From positions 1 to 64,000 of the forward strand of contig JAHQIW010003759.1 of the NCBI GenBank assembly GCA_019055375.1: a stretch of DNA of 64,000 nt. Direction: 5' to 3'. This document shows positions 9,683 to 20,130 of the stretch, piece by piece. The DNA comes from Parelaphostrongylus tenuis. Its lineage: Eukaryota; Nematoda; Chromadorea; Rhabditida; Metastrongylidae. The notes beneath the pieces were generated by a model that was not told the origin of the DNA, did not search any database, and saw nothing but the letters and a program-made list of their open reading frames with translations. Within the stretch, counting starts at the first letter, position 1. Each line of letters starts with the position of its first letter. Both the position numbers and the translations under genes were made by a program.

Positions 9683-10553
9683 AAAGAAACGATCCCTCTG
9701 GCTAGACAAGAATTTTTCTTAAGATCATTAGCAAGTACTCGAGAACTTAACTTCAGTGCTTAATGAGCTACTTGCTCAATCAATCAAAATGAGTTTTTAC
9801 AGCGCTGTAGCATTCGAGATAAAGTTATGTTTCACACTTACTTCCCCCTTATCATTATCACGTTTGTATTTTGTTGGACAAAAGTCTTTCCTGAGACTCC
9901 TAATATTCGCTTGATAGCTCAAGTCTTGAAAAACTCAAGAATTTGTTTTCTTTTCAGAAAGGATTTTTTACAGAGCTACAGCAAAAGTAGGTTGTGTTCC
10001 CCACACGAGTGCTTCTCGCAGGACAGAACTCCTCCTTTCAGTTATACATAACCATTCGATAGTGTACATTTCGGCAATTTCAAATCTGTGCTTATTTTCT
10101 CGAAAAACCATTTCACTTCACTCAGCAAGAAGAATGAAATTTAGTTTCACACACGCGGCTCATTTGCTTGTCGGCTAGTCTCTGTGTGTGGCCTTGGATC
10201 AATACGTGAATAATCTTTCGCACCGGCGCTACACACAAATGTAGTGCTAAATTTGGTACCAAATATACGAATTTTCTCCGCTCTAAAACCTAATTGAATA
10301 TGACCTTGATACTTGAAGATCTCGACCGCACACTCATACGCTTTTTGTGCTTCCAGCGCTTTATAAGCGGGATAAAAATGTAAGCGCGTGGAGGGTGTGA
10401 AGCATAATTTGATTTTATATGCTACAGCGCTACAAAAGGAGCTTTCTAAAAAACGAGCAGGTAGCGAGTGGTCCACGATCTGAGCTTTTTTGAATGATTA
10501 CTAACACTCCTATGAAAATCTCTTGTCCAGAAAAAAGAATGGTTTCTCCATTT
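9683..10553. repeat. Family D palindromic element
   Basis: Left arm (ACGATCCCTCTGGCTAGACA...) and right arm (...TCTTGTCCAGAAAAAAGAAT) are decayed reverse complements. Both carry the D signature AGTGTTAGTAATCATTCNAA plus a CTGGCTACTGCGC-like block. No conserved protein is encoded; open frames inside are not shared with other D copies. Confidence 0.6.
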
Positions 10554-10559
10554 CCTCCC

Positions 10560-11355
10560 GTCTAACGAAAAAGTACCAATTTTGCAAAACGTGTCATAAT
10601 CGCACTTCTCTATACTGAACTGGAGCAATTATCTCTTCAGCATCTAGAACAATAATTTTTGGTCTATCGCGTGAATCGTTGTCATTACCACCGAAGGCAG
10701 TTCTACTCCTGATGTGCACTTCTTATCTTGAATTTTCAAAATTTGCAACTAATTGAACCGCAGGTTGTTGTCGCTACGTATTACTTAATATCCAAAAATA
10801 ACCGCAGAAGCATTAATCATTGAAAACACACAGACCCTAGCCGAACGAACTAAGACATTGAGTGTGAAACATAGTGTTAGCTCCATTTCTACAGCGTACT
10901 CGCATGGCGTTTTCAGAATCCAGATGCAGCATTGGGATCACCGAGATTTAAGCTTTCGAGCAGTTACTGAAAGTCTATAGAAAATTTCTTTTCAGCGAAA
11001 ACGCTCAGTTCTAAAAGGGTTAAACGAACGCATTCAAGGCAGACCTACCTAATGTTATGACTTCGTTGTTAGCCCTAGTACATCAGAAGAGTGACTCACA
11101 CGAGTGTTTTCTTATTTGTTGTTCGAAGGTCTTGTACATTTAACTAATCAAGAGAAGTACACTCAAGACATTTGAGACGATGATTAACTTCATGTGCGGT
11201 GAGCGCAGGTTGACATCAAATTTGTTGCCCGATTGAAACGACAAGAATTCTTCGCTTAAAAGCGTTATAAGCATGCTGTGTGTTGTAATTTTAAGTCCGA
11301 AATTCTGAGTAATATGCAAACTTTAAGTCTGGAGAAGTACTTAGATTCTTATTCT
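10560..11355. other. No gene recognised; part of a family D interior near 10850
   Basis: Only a short stretch (GTGTGAAACATAGTGTTAGC) resembles family D interiors. Nothing else could be supported. Confidence 0.3.
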
Positions 11356-11359
11356 ATTT

Positions 11360-11640
11360 CTTCCAAAGCGCGTGCTAACCACTGCACCAGCGAAGATCCC
11401 TTTCTGCCATCATTCCTTCTAAGATAACTAAGTTCAGTGCCGTTGTCTGCCTACAACTTCAAACCCGTTGGTGGTCGACAAAATCGATATCTTATATCGC
11501 ATGAACACTGACTACATAACAGGAGCCCCAATAGGACAGTGGGTTAGCGCACACTCCCGGTAAAGGTAAAATATGGATCCAACTGCCTCTTGAGGTAGAA
11601 GGTTTTGCACATCACTTAACAATTTCAGATATCTACCTTT
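11360..11640. repeat. Family B palindromic element (decayed)
   Basis: Left: minus-strand remnant CGCGTGCTAACCACTGCACCA. Right: plus-strand remnant AGGACAGTGGGTTAGCGCAC... followed by the family B tail GGTTTTGCACATCACTTAAC. Same outward-facing layout as 2040-2455. Confidence 0.5.
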
Positions 11641-11846
11641 ATTCATTTAGCTATTATTTGACTCTTCTGAATCGGTTCCTTTCCGGAAAACCACTGAAGT
11701 GATTTCGTGCACCAGCAGTCATGTTACCATTGTTTTATCAACCGAAACTAGATAGAAGAATAAGCGGGGGCTTGATGCAGTCGGAGTAAATTGAGAAAGT
11801 CTCATATATTCAACATGAATCTGTTATCTGGCCACAAAATAAGAAG

Positions 11847-12562
11847 CGACTCCTTTTGCTGGACAAGAACTTTTTATAGTAGTGTCAGCAATCATTAGAA
11901 AGCGTAAATCTCTGGCTACTGCGCGATGTGCTCATTTTTTGGGTTCTTTTACAATGCTGTAACATTCAAGATAAAATTATATTCTACACAGGCTGCGCAT
12001 TTTCAAATTTAATTTGCTGGAAACAAGAAAAGCATCTGGTCGTGTACAGAAAATCTTGTAGTATCAGAGCTATATATTTGATCTAAAGTTTCTCTCTATG
12101 CGGAAAAAAAACCTCGAATTGAACAACAAAAATTGCACTCCACATGTGTAGCGCGTCAACGCGATCGTTCGATCGCCGTATGAAACCGACGGCGAGCGTT
12201 CCCTCCTCCCATGCCTATGCCCAGCCTACAGTTTAGCCGAAAAACAATGCTCGCGAATGTGAAACTATCTTATTCTCCCTGCAACACTGCAATAAACCTA
12301 TTCGAAGAGAATAAGCACATCGCTGAGCCATCGAATATTGAGCTAGCGAATGGTCACTTATTAATTGAGGAAAGAGCTCTGTCCAGTGAGAAATGTGCGT
12401 GTCTGAAACACAAATGTCTTCTTTTTGCTATTGCGTTATGAAGAGACGTTTTTTAAAAACGGCCAAGTAGCGCAGTAGCCAGAGATTTGAGCTTCCTACT
12501 AAAAGTGCAATGGAAAGTCTTTATCCAGCAAAAGGGATCGTTTCTTCACTTTTCGCCTTATA
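11847..12562. repeat. Family D palindromic element
   Basis: Left terminus CTCCTTTTGCTGGACAAGAA and right terminus TTTATCCAGCAAAAGGGATC are inverted. Inner blocks CTCTGGCTACTGCGC and GCGCAGTAGCCAGAGATT confirm arms of about 130 bp. About 715 bp long. The internal open frame at 12211-12441 is not kept in other copies. Confidence 0.7.
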
Positions 12563-12654
12563 GCATAAAACAACCGGAAAGGTAGTTACAAGGAAGTGCC
12601 CTTTATCTGAATAAAACTTACGCAAGTTTAGTATTTTTTTTATTAACTTCGTTA

Positions 12655-12860
12655 GCTTATGTTTTGGAAGTTTCGCCTTCCTCAGAGCCTAGACAATATA
12701 CTACATCTAATCATATCTAACCACTACGTTGATACTTCCTAAATTAGGTCCCGATCTAATTAAAAAATCAGAGTACACGTATTGCATTAACGAAAGAGGA
12801 GATGATATGGTACGTCGTCTCGGCTCTGAGGAAGGCGAAATAGCTGAAACGTAAGCCGTC
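12655..12860. repeat. Palindrome with Penelope-type hammerhead cores
   Basis: A minus-strand core (CTGAGGAAGGCGAAACTTCC, 12688-12664) and a plus-strand core (12821-12858) face outward at the ends of a roughly 200-bp element. Confidence 0.5.
12821..12858 (+). ncRNA. Hammerhead motif resembling Penelope-like element ribozymes
   Basis: CGGCT, CTGAGGA (fits CUGANGA), AGGCGAAATAGCT, GAAA, CGTA, AGCCG. Stem I CGGCU/AGCCG pairs 5 of 5; stem II GGC/GCU pairs 3 of 3 with one G-U. Stem III is minimal (AC/GU, no loop), as reported for hammerheads of Penelope-like elements, which often need a dimer. No Penelope reverse transcriptase lies nearby. Confidence 0.5.
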
Positions 12861-13122
12861 GACGTTAGAAGTAGAAATACCAAAATCAAGCAAGTTTCAT
12901 TTGAAAGAAAAGGAACATTTGTAAAAGTTTTAATATATTCATGCCGAGGTTTAGCGGAAGTTGAACTTAAAAATGATAGTGAAATGAGTCATGAAGCGAA
13001 GAAATTGAAGTTGGCAACTACCTATAATCATTCTACTCATAACTATTTCGCATCTGCCCGTGAAAAAAACAGTAAGGCATGGACTTCTTTTCGCAAAATC
13101 AACTAATTCCTTTTACAGATAA

Positions 13123-13411
13123 AAAGGATAAAGCTCTCGGCGTTGATCAAGCCCTGAGGGATGTGCCATGAATTCGTCTTTGATGTTTAACTTCTTCTAA
13201 GGTGATTAAATGCGTGTCTGGACTTCACAGTGACTCGTGGTGGTCTCCCGCTTCATCGAGTCAGTGTTGCTTGTCCTTGGTCTGCGACCAGTCTTGTACC
13301 AATTTACCGATCCCGGATGGATGAATGATTTAGTAGCCCATGAGTGTAAGATCGAACCATTGACCTCGTGTACGATGCAGTGCTCGTGTAATCACTGCGC
13401 CATATGCGCTT
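13123..13411 (-). mobile_element. tRNA-derived SINE, family A, nearly full length
   Basis: Reverse complement starts with a degraded tRNA-like head (GCGCATATGGCGCAGTGATT) and ends with the family tail GCCGAGAGCTTTATC. The middle block GGTACAAGACTGGTC and the ATGACTC..CACGAG region match the other copies. Confidence 0.75.
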
Positions 13412-13735
13412 TTGTTATAACAGATGTTAACGGAAATAACGTAGTCTCGCTTGTAACTGAAAACCAAACAGAATCTACATTTTCCTGCAACGTAAAAATA
13501 TCTAGGCATTGAAATTAGCTTCGTTACCTTTCCTTCAGGCTTCTAAGTGGTTCGAAGGGAAGGAGGTTACTCGTCGTAAAGGACTACGTTTGCGTTGCTC
13601 CATCCTTGCGATGTTTTAGCATCACGTTTTGCTGCTGGGGCTATAACAATAAGTCAAGAGTGGGAACGTGGAAAAGTTCACAATTCGAGGATAAAAATCA
13701 CGAAGTTATCCTAACAATGAAAGAAAACCACTTGC

Positions 13736-13791
13736 CTTTTTGCCTCGAGGAATGGCAGATCATTGCTTGCTTCAACTGTTGCCTAGCCTCA
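13736..13791 (-). CDS. Candidate internal exon, unknown gene
   Basis: A 56-nt minus-strand stretch between TCCTGTTTTTAG and AAAG|GCAAGT (a GC donor), open and reading EARQQLKQAMICHSSRQK. Good splice sites but very short; no neighbouring exon could be joined to it. Confidence 0.2.
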
Positions 13792-14563
13792 CTAAAAACA
13801 GGAAGAAAACGTACGAGGCAGAGTCATTTCTCAAGCACGACAGAGACATTTCTGTTTGCTGTTCAAATCATACATTCTCTATGCTGGCCACATTCCCAGC
13901 AACAGTAGCTCACCAAGGAAACGAACATGTTCGAAAAAAAAACAATTTATTTCGGAATTACTGAGTGTCGAGTATAGATTTCCTCGAAGCATGCCCCGAT
14001 ACCAACACCCATATGGGAAAAGCTAATGATCGAACACAGAAAGACTGCAGCAAAACAAAGAGCCGAGAAGAGAAATCATTATACACTATAAACATGACCG
14101 AGAATGTATTTACATAAAGTGTTAAGAATCTCAGTTAGCAATGTGTTAACAATGAAGGCTAAGAGTCTCATACATTATCAGTACGGAGAGAGATAAGGAA
14201 TGTCAAAAAAAAAGAAAAGAAAGTTAGAACTATTCTATTAAGCAAAGTAAATCTATGAAATATGGGCTTGTTGCACCAATTGCACTCTGACAAAAAGGCA
14301 TTATCCCATGAAACACTGAGACAAGAATCGATGGAACTTCAGAATGCTTCTTTAGCAGTTTCATTCCAACGCAATGACTAGTCATGAGACAAAAAAATCA
14401 CTGTGCAAAATGGATACGATCGGCAATCCTCTTATTTCTTAAAGAGAAGTTAACGAACTTCAACAGCTTCAGGAGGATTTATAAATGGTCTGCTAGAAGA
14501 TAGGTGTGAAATATGACTCAACCAACCCGTAAATGTATTTAAGGAATTACAGAAACTAACATA

Positions 14564-17500
14564 TTAATGGGAAGAAAAGGTCGACGAAGTATTATTAGCA
14601 CCTTCTTTCTTTACGTCAACATCTCTCGCGATTTCTCTTTGCAGTCTAATCAGACGCGCCTGCACGTTCTCCAGAACTCGGTATGTACTTGTGACGCGCC
14701 TAGAGAAATTTGGATAGAACATAGTTCACTGGAGGGCACGAAAAGAAACGCTTATGTAAATCACCAACTTGGTGCTGTCATTGAGTTTCCTCGAATAAGA
14801 ATCGAGTTCATATGGTTGTTCTTGATTGATAACGTGTAAAAAATCGCACAACTCCTGTATTCTTGCAGCTAGAAAGACCTAAACAATTGGACGTTCCTCG
14901 TACAGAAGAGAAGGTTTCGGAGATTGAATGAAAAAAATTGGATGTCAAACATGAGAAGTTAATTGCAACCACCTTGTTTAACGACTTGGAAGGCAGAACT
15001 TTAAGGGTAAAGCACTGTTGTCAGTGAGGTACATGTTTCAAAGACATTCTACGGTCCATTAAATGTCGCAATTTTATGGACCAAGACTATTAAAGGCTAC
15101 CAGTTAGAGCATAAAGCTTCACGAAAGCAGCAGCAGGACAAAAAACTGTCGTTAGAAAGACTCGACAAAAAAAAAAACACACTGGCAACGCCAGAAGGTC
15201 GTGCGGCATTGTCGGTAGCGAGAACGATCAACTCTCAGCACTGACATAGTTGATCGTCTTTAGACAATAAGTGATAATTTCTTGATAACTAGAAAACTTG
15301 AGGAGCTGAGAACATGACAAGGTTGTACAGATTACTTCGCTCTGACGTTCGATAGGTATAATTGGTATGTATGCTACATTTCGCTTGCGGCGTAGTGATT
15401 TCAGAGCTCTGTGTCGTTCACAAGATCGGTGGCTCAATCTTGCGCTCAATCTGAATCTTGAATCTTGACCCCTCAGGGGTCGGTAAAACGGCATCAGAAT
15501 GTCCCCAGACTTGTCTGACAAAATTAGCAGCATACACACGGTACAGCGGTAGGCCACCATGGGTCATTGTATAGCCCAGATACGCATTTAATCATCAGTT
15601 GTTTCTGATAATAAGGTGGCAAATGAAAAACCGACCACATTCGCCGGAGAGGAATTTTTCATAGGAGTATTAGTAACCAATGAAAAGCTGGTACTTCGGC
15701 TATAGCCCCATATCGCTGGTTTTCCAAAAAGTCTTTTTTGACGCTGCTACGGAAAGAGATTTCTTGCATTGCAGATGTGTATAATTCTCGCCGAATAGAG
15801 CTCATTCTTTACTCTATTGGTAATCATACGATAGCATAGTTGTTTCTGATTCCGACGCCGGGCTTATATCCTAAAAAGAGCGGTCCACTGAATCGCAGCA
15901 TGCAAAATAAATAAAAATTCGTGAAAACGACGCAAGGTATATCAGCCATCGCGCCAGTGCACGTGATTGCCTCAACCAGTCGCGCGTGAATTGGCTGAAG
16001 ACCACTTTGGTTGTAGATGGAAATCCAACTTATTTTACCTGCTGCATTTCAGAGAAACGGTCTTTTCGGATTTTAGCACAGCCAAATAATCTTTATTGAG
16101 CCACTCATCTCATGTGGTGTGTTAAAAAGGCCTGACTTATAGAGCCCAATACATGTGTTTCGACCTTGCAGTCTCGTCAGTCGGTAGTTAACCTTTCTCG
16201 TCTTTTGCAATCCAGTCTCCACGCTAAGAGTTAGCGACGACGAACGTTTTACACTCTATGTCCAGTGAAGAACTCACCAAACACAGAGTGCTGTACACTC
16301 GACTGCTCATGGCTAGTATAATCAATATATCATATCTTTCGTTTGAAGTGTTTTCTTAAGGCCACAGCTCAAATTTCAATATGCCAATAATTATTTTTGA
16401 GCCACGCGTGTCATGTAGTCTGTCGAAATTCGTGTATCGGGCTCTATCAGTCAGCTCTTTTCAACAGACCACATGACAAGCGTGGTTCAAAAATGATTAT
16501 CTGGCATATTGAAATTTGAGCTGTGGTTTTAATAAAACACTGGAAACGAAAGATATTAGCACAGCGTTGGAATCAGAAACAATTACGCTAGCGTATACTA
16601 CCCACAGTAAAAAAAAGAGCTCTGTCTGATGAGAAATATGCGCGTATAAGTCACAACTTTGTGTAGATTTTACAGCATTATGATAGGGTCATTTTAAATA
16701 CCGGCGACGCGGCGCTGTAGCCAAAAGTCTAAGTTTTCCAATGATTATTAACAATCCTATGGAAACTTCTTCTCCAGCGAATGAGGTCGGTTTTCCATTT
16801 GTCTCATCATAATCACAAGGAACCCAATCACGTCGAACGAAGTTAAAAATTTGAAGACGAATGCATGGCGCATCCCCCAGGGACTGGTCATAGCCGAGAG
16901 ATCTAATCTTTACGCTATACTTCTTCACTACATGTTTCTAGAATCTTCGACGGATTACTTTCAGCATTTGAAGCGTTTTTCAATTCAGTAAAATCACCGG
17001 CCAATAAACTCGTTTGATTAAAGTTCTTCGAATGTGTTTCTATCTACAGTACGGAGCTCTGGCCAGCGGGTTCGCTTCAGGACATATGTGTCGGATGAGC
17101 ATTCGAAAGATTACAGGAAGTATAGCAAAAAGGTTCTACGAGCTAAGATAGGCATCAAGAAATAAAATGACACCTGTATAGCTCACACCACAACTTCGGT
17201 GTTCCACAAGCGAAACGACGAAGGAAAATCTTCCGGCGTTAATCAATTCCTAAGGGATGCGTCATCCATACGACTTCATCAAACACCGCTTCAGGTGAAT
17301 GCATATATGGCCTTTACAACGACTCGCGGTGACCTACCAATGTATCAATTCAGTGCTATCGTTGCACACAAGTCTGTTAGTAATTTACCGACTCTGGATG
17401 GACACAAGGTTAGATAAGGCATGAGAGGGAAATCAAACCATGGACCTTATGTACGACGCAAATTACCTCTAACCACCTCGCCACAAGTTATGGTATATAA

Positions 17501-17680
17501 TTAACATAGCCTGCTACATTAACGGTATTTACTGCAAACTATAAGCATACACACCTGGCTTTCACGAGCAGAAAGAACTTGAGCATCGAATCGCTGGATC
17601 GCAGGTCTGATCGCTGACATTACTCCCAAGGCCATATGAGATCCTCCAGCTGCTTCCTGTGATTTCGATCCTTCAGACAT
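14564..17680 (-). CDS. snpn-1: Snapin (BLOC-1 / BORC subunit), complete three-exon gene
   Basis: Exons 17680-17555, 14878-14769, 14699-14564 (minus). Splice sites: CAG|GTGTGT, TTGTTTAG|GTC, AA|GTTGGT, TTTCTCTAG|GCG; phases 0 and 2 agree. The 123-aa product starts MSEGSKSQEAAGG and ends TSSTFSSH. Exon 1 carries SAIRPAIQRFDAQVLSARES, matching the LRPAVQQLDSHVHAVRESQ block of snapin. Exon 2 carries QPYELDSYSRKLND (family DLDPYVKKL). Exon 3 carries VLENVQARLIRLQREIARD (family ILQNAQERLRRLNHSVAKE). Length is close to the usual 120-136 aa. Snapin is a small coiled-coil subunit shared by BLOC-1 and BORC, acting in lysosome-related organelle biogenesis, lysosome positioning and SNARE binding. Intron 1 is 2676 bp and filled with SINEs, a family D element and a nested hammerhead element; intron 2 is 69 nt. 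A trans-splice acceptor (TTTTTTGAG) may lie about 25 nt upstream of the ATG. Confidence 0.85.
15382..15600 (+). mobile_element. tRNA-derived SINE, family A, 3' truncated
   Basis: Head GCGGCGTAGTGATT, box B region GGTGGCTCAATCTTGCGCTC, then CCTCAGGGGTCGGTAAAACG and CAGACTTGTCTG. The tail is missing from the AATCATC block onward. Confidence 0.65.
16085..16557. repeat. Family H element with a tight 230-bp hairpin on its right side
   Basis: Left part carries the hammerhead at 16144-16186 and the H tail GGCTCAATAAAGATTATTTGG (reverse strand). Right part 16330-16557 is a second, nearly closed palindrome centred at about 16444 (CCACAGCTCAAATTTCAATA against TATTGAAATTTGAGCTGTGG). It retains only the 3' half of a plus-strand hammerhead (GAAATTCGTGTA then TCGGGCTC). 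Confidence 0.55.
16144..16186 (-). ncRNA. Hammerhead ribozyme, core intact
   Basis: Minus strand: CCGA, CTGACGA, GACTGCAAGGTC, GAAA, CACATGTA, TTGG. Both core boxes are intact. Stem II is GAC/GTC where sister copies have GGC/GCC, a compensatory change. The triplet is GUA. Stem I has four pairs next to the core (one G-U). Confidence 0.65.
16822..16912 (+). mobile_element. SINE family A, 3' tail fragment
   Basis: Begins at CCAATCACGTCGAACGAAGT and runs through GCATGGCGCATCCCCCAGGG to GCCGAGAGATC. The 5' head is absent. Confidence 0.6.
17225..17490 (-). mobile_element. tRNA-derived SINE, family A, decayed
   Basis: Opposite-strand family tail near 17230 (GGCGTTAATCAATTCCTAAG) and degraded tRNA-like head near 17470 (TAACCACCTCGCCACAAG). 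Lies in snapin intron 1. Confidence 0.65.
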
Positions 17681-17799
17681 TTCAGAAGACCCCAACGAAC
17701 CTCTCAAAAAAATAATCTAAGATTTGTTCACTGATTCATAATCTTTGAGCAGCTTTTAAATTTTTCAAAACTACTCGTTTATCCGATAATGTTGAGGAT

Positions 17800-17890
17800 T
17801 ATGCAAGACCTTGAACGTCGGGAGGGATCTGAACGCACAATTCATCCTTCCCGGTGAGTGTGCTAACCATTGCACTATCGACACTTCTGC
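17800..17890 (-). repeat. Family B half-element (tRNA-like arm)
   Basis: Reverse strand shows AGTGCAATGGTTAGCACACT and the T-arm remnant GTTCAGATCCC. The mirror arm is not evident. Confidence 0.4.
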
Positions 17891-18199
17891 TCTGCCATCA
17901 CTTTTGTTCAACACAATTGTATAGATCTTTCAGCAGCCAGCCGTCAACTAATCGTTTAGTATATAAGTTTGAGCAACTTCTCGACTTCGCCGGAGTATCA
18001 CTTTCTGACTAACAATTGTATGACACTTTTAGACGCCTCACGGATCCGTCTTCAGAAGTTATTTTCACTGTACGGATCTCATGTTAGTACTTTCAGCGTT
18101 CAATTCGTTGTTTCGTCTCCTTCTTGAATGGCGTAAAAAACTGGTATGCCTCCTTGCAATCTCGAGGATAGCCTGACCGTGGACGATGTTGTTGACTGG

Positions 18200-18264
18200 C
18201 GGAGGCCGAGATCGGCTCCATGTTCGTCACGACGAGCATCACAACCACTCGGCCACGACGCCTG
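18200..18264 (-). repeat. Second type of tRNA-like sequence (Leu/Ser-like head)
   Basis: Minus strand begins GGCGTCGTGGCCGAGTGGTT, a good box A of the Leu/Ser tRNA type. No clear box B follows, so this is a tRNA pseudogene or SINE head. Confidence 0.35.
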
Positions 18265-18740
18265 CCATAATTATGTATGAAATGGATATAAATTGAATCG
18301 AAAAAGAAAAACAATAGACAATTAGGGTACAAATGATATAATAGTGTTCATAGAGGTCTTTAATTCCTCAACTGAATTAAAATAAGTAATTATTTCAATG
18401 AATGATCTATGTAGTTCACCGTGCAAGACCACCACGATGCATGCTCAGCAGTCAATCGCGTCGATTTCCGGGGATGTGAAAAACATAAATTGAGTCAATG
18501 GAGTTTTCCTGAAAAATGAATACTTTAAAAATTAGCCAAATATACGTCGACTTGCATACGTAGAATAACAGCTCAGGATGAACTTGGTTCGAACAAAGGG
18601 AAACAATTTCGAATAGACGTAATCCTGTAAAAACAAAAGTAGATAAACAGCACAACCTTCTGACAATGATAAGAGTCAGGACGATACGGTAGATCAAAGT
18701 GCGGGAAATGCAGAAGATCAAAAAATGGCCTCACCCCATT

Positions 18741-19110
18741 GACCAAAGCCACCCAGGGCGTTGATCTCGTGATCTCGATGGCGGCCGTCTAGGTCAGGAC
18801 GTATCTTCCTTCCTCTCTCTCTCCCCCTCTCTTTCCCTCCCTCTCTTTGACCACAGCCACCCAGGGTGTTGATCTCGTGATCTCGATGGCGGCCGTCTAG
18901 GTCAGGACGTATCTTCCTTCCTCTCTCTCTCCCGCTCTCTCTCTCTCCCTCTCTTTGACCACAGCCACCCAGGGTGTTGATCTCGTGGTCTCGATGGCGG
19001 CCGTCTAGGTCGGGACGTATCTTCCCTCCTCTCTCTCCGTCTCTCTCTCTCCCTCCCTTCCTCCCTCCCTCCCTCCCTCTTACTCTTACCCTCCATCTCT
19101 CTCTTCCTCT
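18741..19110. repeat. Minisatellite: three 108-bp units plus CT-rich tract
   Basis: Units start at 18741, 18849 and 18957 (GACCACAGCCACCCAGGG...). Each holds a unique part and a CTCTCTCT tract; the last runs on into CCCTCCCTCC until about 19110. Because 108 = 3 x 36, the minus strand stays open through all units with a 36-residue repeat (KIRPDLDGRHRDHEIN...). I take the open frame as a by-product of the repeat length, not a gene. Confidence 0.85.
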
Positions 19111-19832
19111 CTCTGGCACGCCTTGAGTTCTACAGCATTCAGGATTCTTCCCGAGTATACAACTTGTATTCCGGAGTAATTCTCGTATCAGTCATCGAAA
19201 TTGTGAAGTTGTTTACACCATTTTACTCGTAATATTGATCAATGGAGCCTATCTAGAAATCCTTTGGCACTTTGCCAGAAAGTCCTCGTTTGAGGGACAC
19301 GTAAAGAAATGTATCGTTTTGTAGAGAAAACCCTCGAGATATGGCTAAAAAATAAACGAGTTCCGCGTTACTGACAACATCGCAGAGGTCCTCTGAACGT
19401 AGAAGAGCTGTCATGTTATTATTTATTAATACAAACACCATTATTTAATCAGATAGTGTGAATTAATTTGTAAAAACTTCCATGGCACATATTGCGCGAA
19501 GCGACGCCATTTCAAAAATACTCTGAAGTACAGTTTTTGAAGTAGATCGAATAAATCCGTGTAAGTTAAGCCGACGAATTGATCGCCCTCTGATCCGAAC
19601 TATAGGTTTGAATTGGAGCGCGAAATTCGATATTCTTTTGACTATTCGTCTTAGTTCCACTTAAGTGGCGTGTTGTGTTTTATTTCGTCGGTATTGATTT
19701 ATTGATTCGAGTAGATCGCGGTTTTTTCTCTGTTGAGCAAAAACACAAGGATTTCGCTATAACATTTGCTTGAACACCTGCTATATCGGCAGATTTCGCT
19801 TTGTTCCTTTCGTCTTGCATTTTGATAATTTG

Positions 19833-19955
19833 ATGGAAAACCCAAAGAAAAGGGCTTTAGTAGAGGAGAAATTTGTCGAAGCGTCAGCTCTTCAGATAGA
19901 ATTTCCATTAGAACCGTTGAATTGGGTTTATCGAGAGAAATCTGTGAACTACTGA
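19833..19955 (+). CDS. Candidate first coding exon (possibly of the LAP1/LULL1-like gene)
   Basis: ATG at 19833 opens 40 codons beginning MENPKKRALVEEKFVEASAL. Possible in-phase donors exist (AATTGG|GTTTAT, TCT|GTGAAC). The next exon at 21703 needs two carried bases, which none of these donors leaves, so an extra exon or another start must exist if they belong together. Confidence 0.25.
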   Translation: MENPKKRALVEEKFVEASALQIEFPLEPLNWVYREKSVNY

Positions 19956-20130
19956 ACAATGCCGAGGCTACTTGATAGTCGACTTGTTATGACTGTTTAT
20001 TGTTGTTTCTGACTGCTTTTCTAAAATCATACCCTTTATTGAGTGAAAGCTCAGTCAAAGCACCCTTATCGTTGTGGAAAAATAATTCAGAAGCAGTTAT
20101 TCCCATGATTTTTTTCATGGTCACTGATAT

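Larger units (their letters stand above)
15628..16800. repeat. Family D palindromic element interrupted by a hammerhead element
   Basis: Outer arms: CGCCGGAGAGGAATTTTTCA at the left and CTTCTCCAGCGAATGAGGTC at the right. Inner D arms GTTGTTTCTGATTCC (15839) and GGAATCAGAAACAATTACGC (16569) face each other across the nested family H insert at about 15870-16557. Lies in snapin intron 1. Confidence 0.6.

Noticed and set aside
12211..12441. 76-codon open frame inside a family D element
   Set aside because: Not conserved in the other D copies; the element appears non-coding.
18718..19119. 133-codon open frame on the minus strand
   Set aside because: It is created by the in-frame 108-bp minisatellite and CT-rich tract; no splice sites or start context support a gene.
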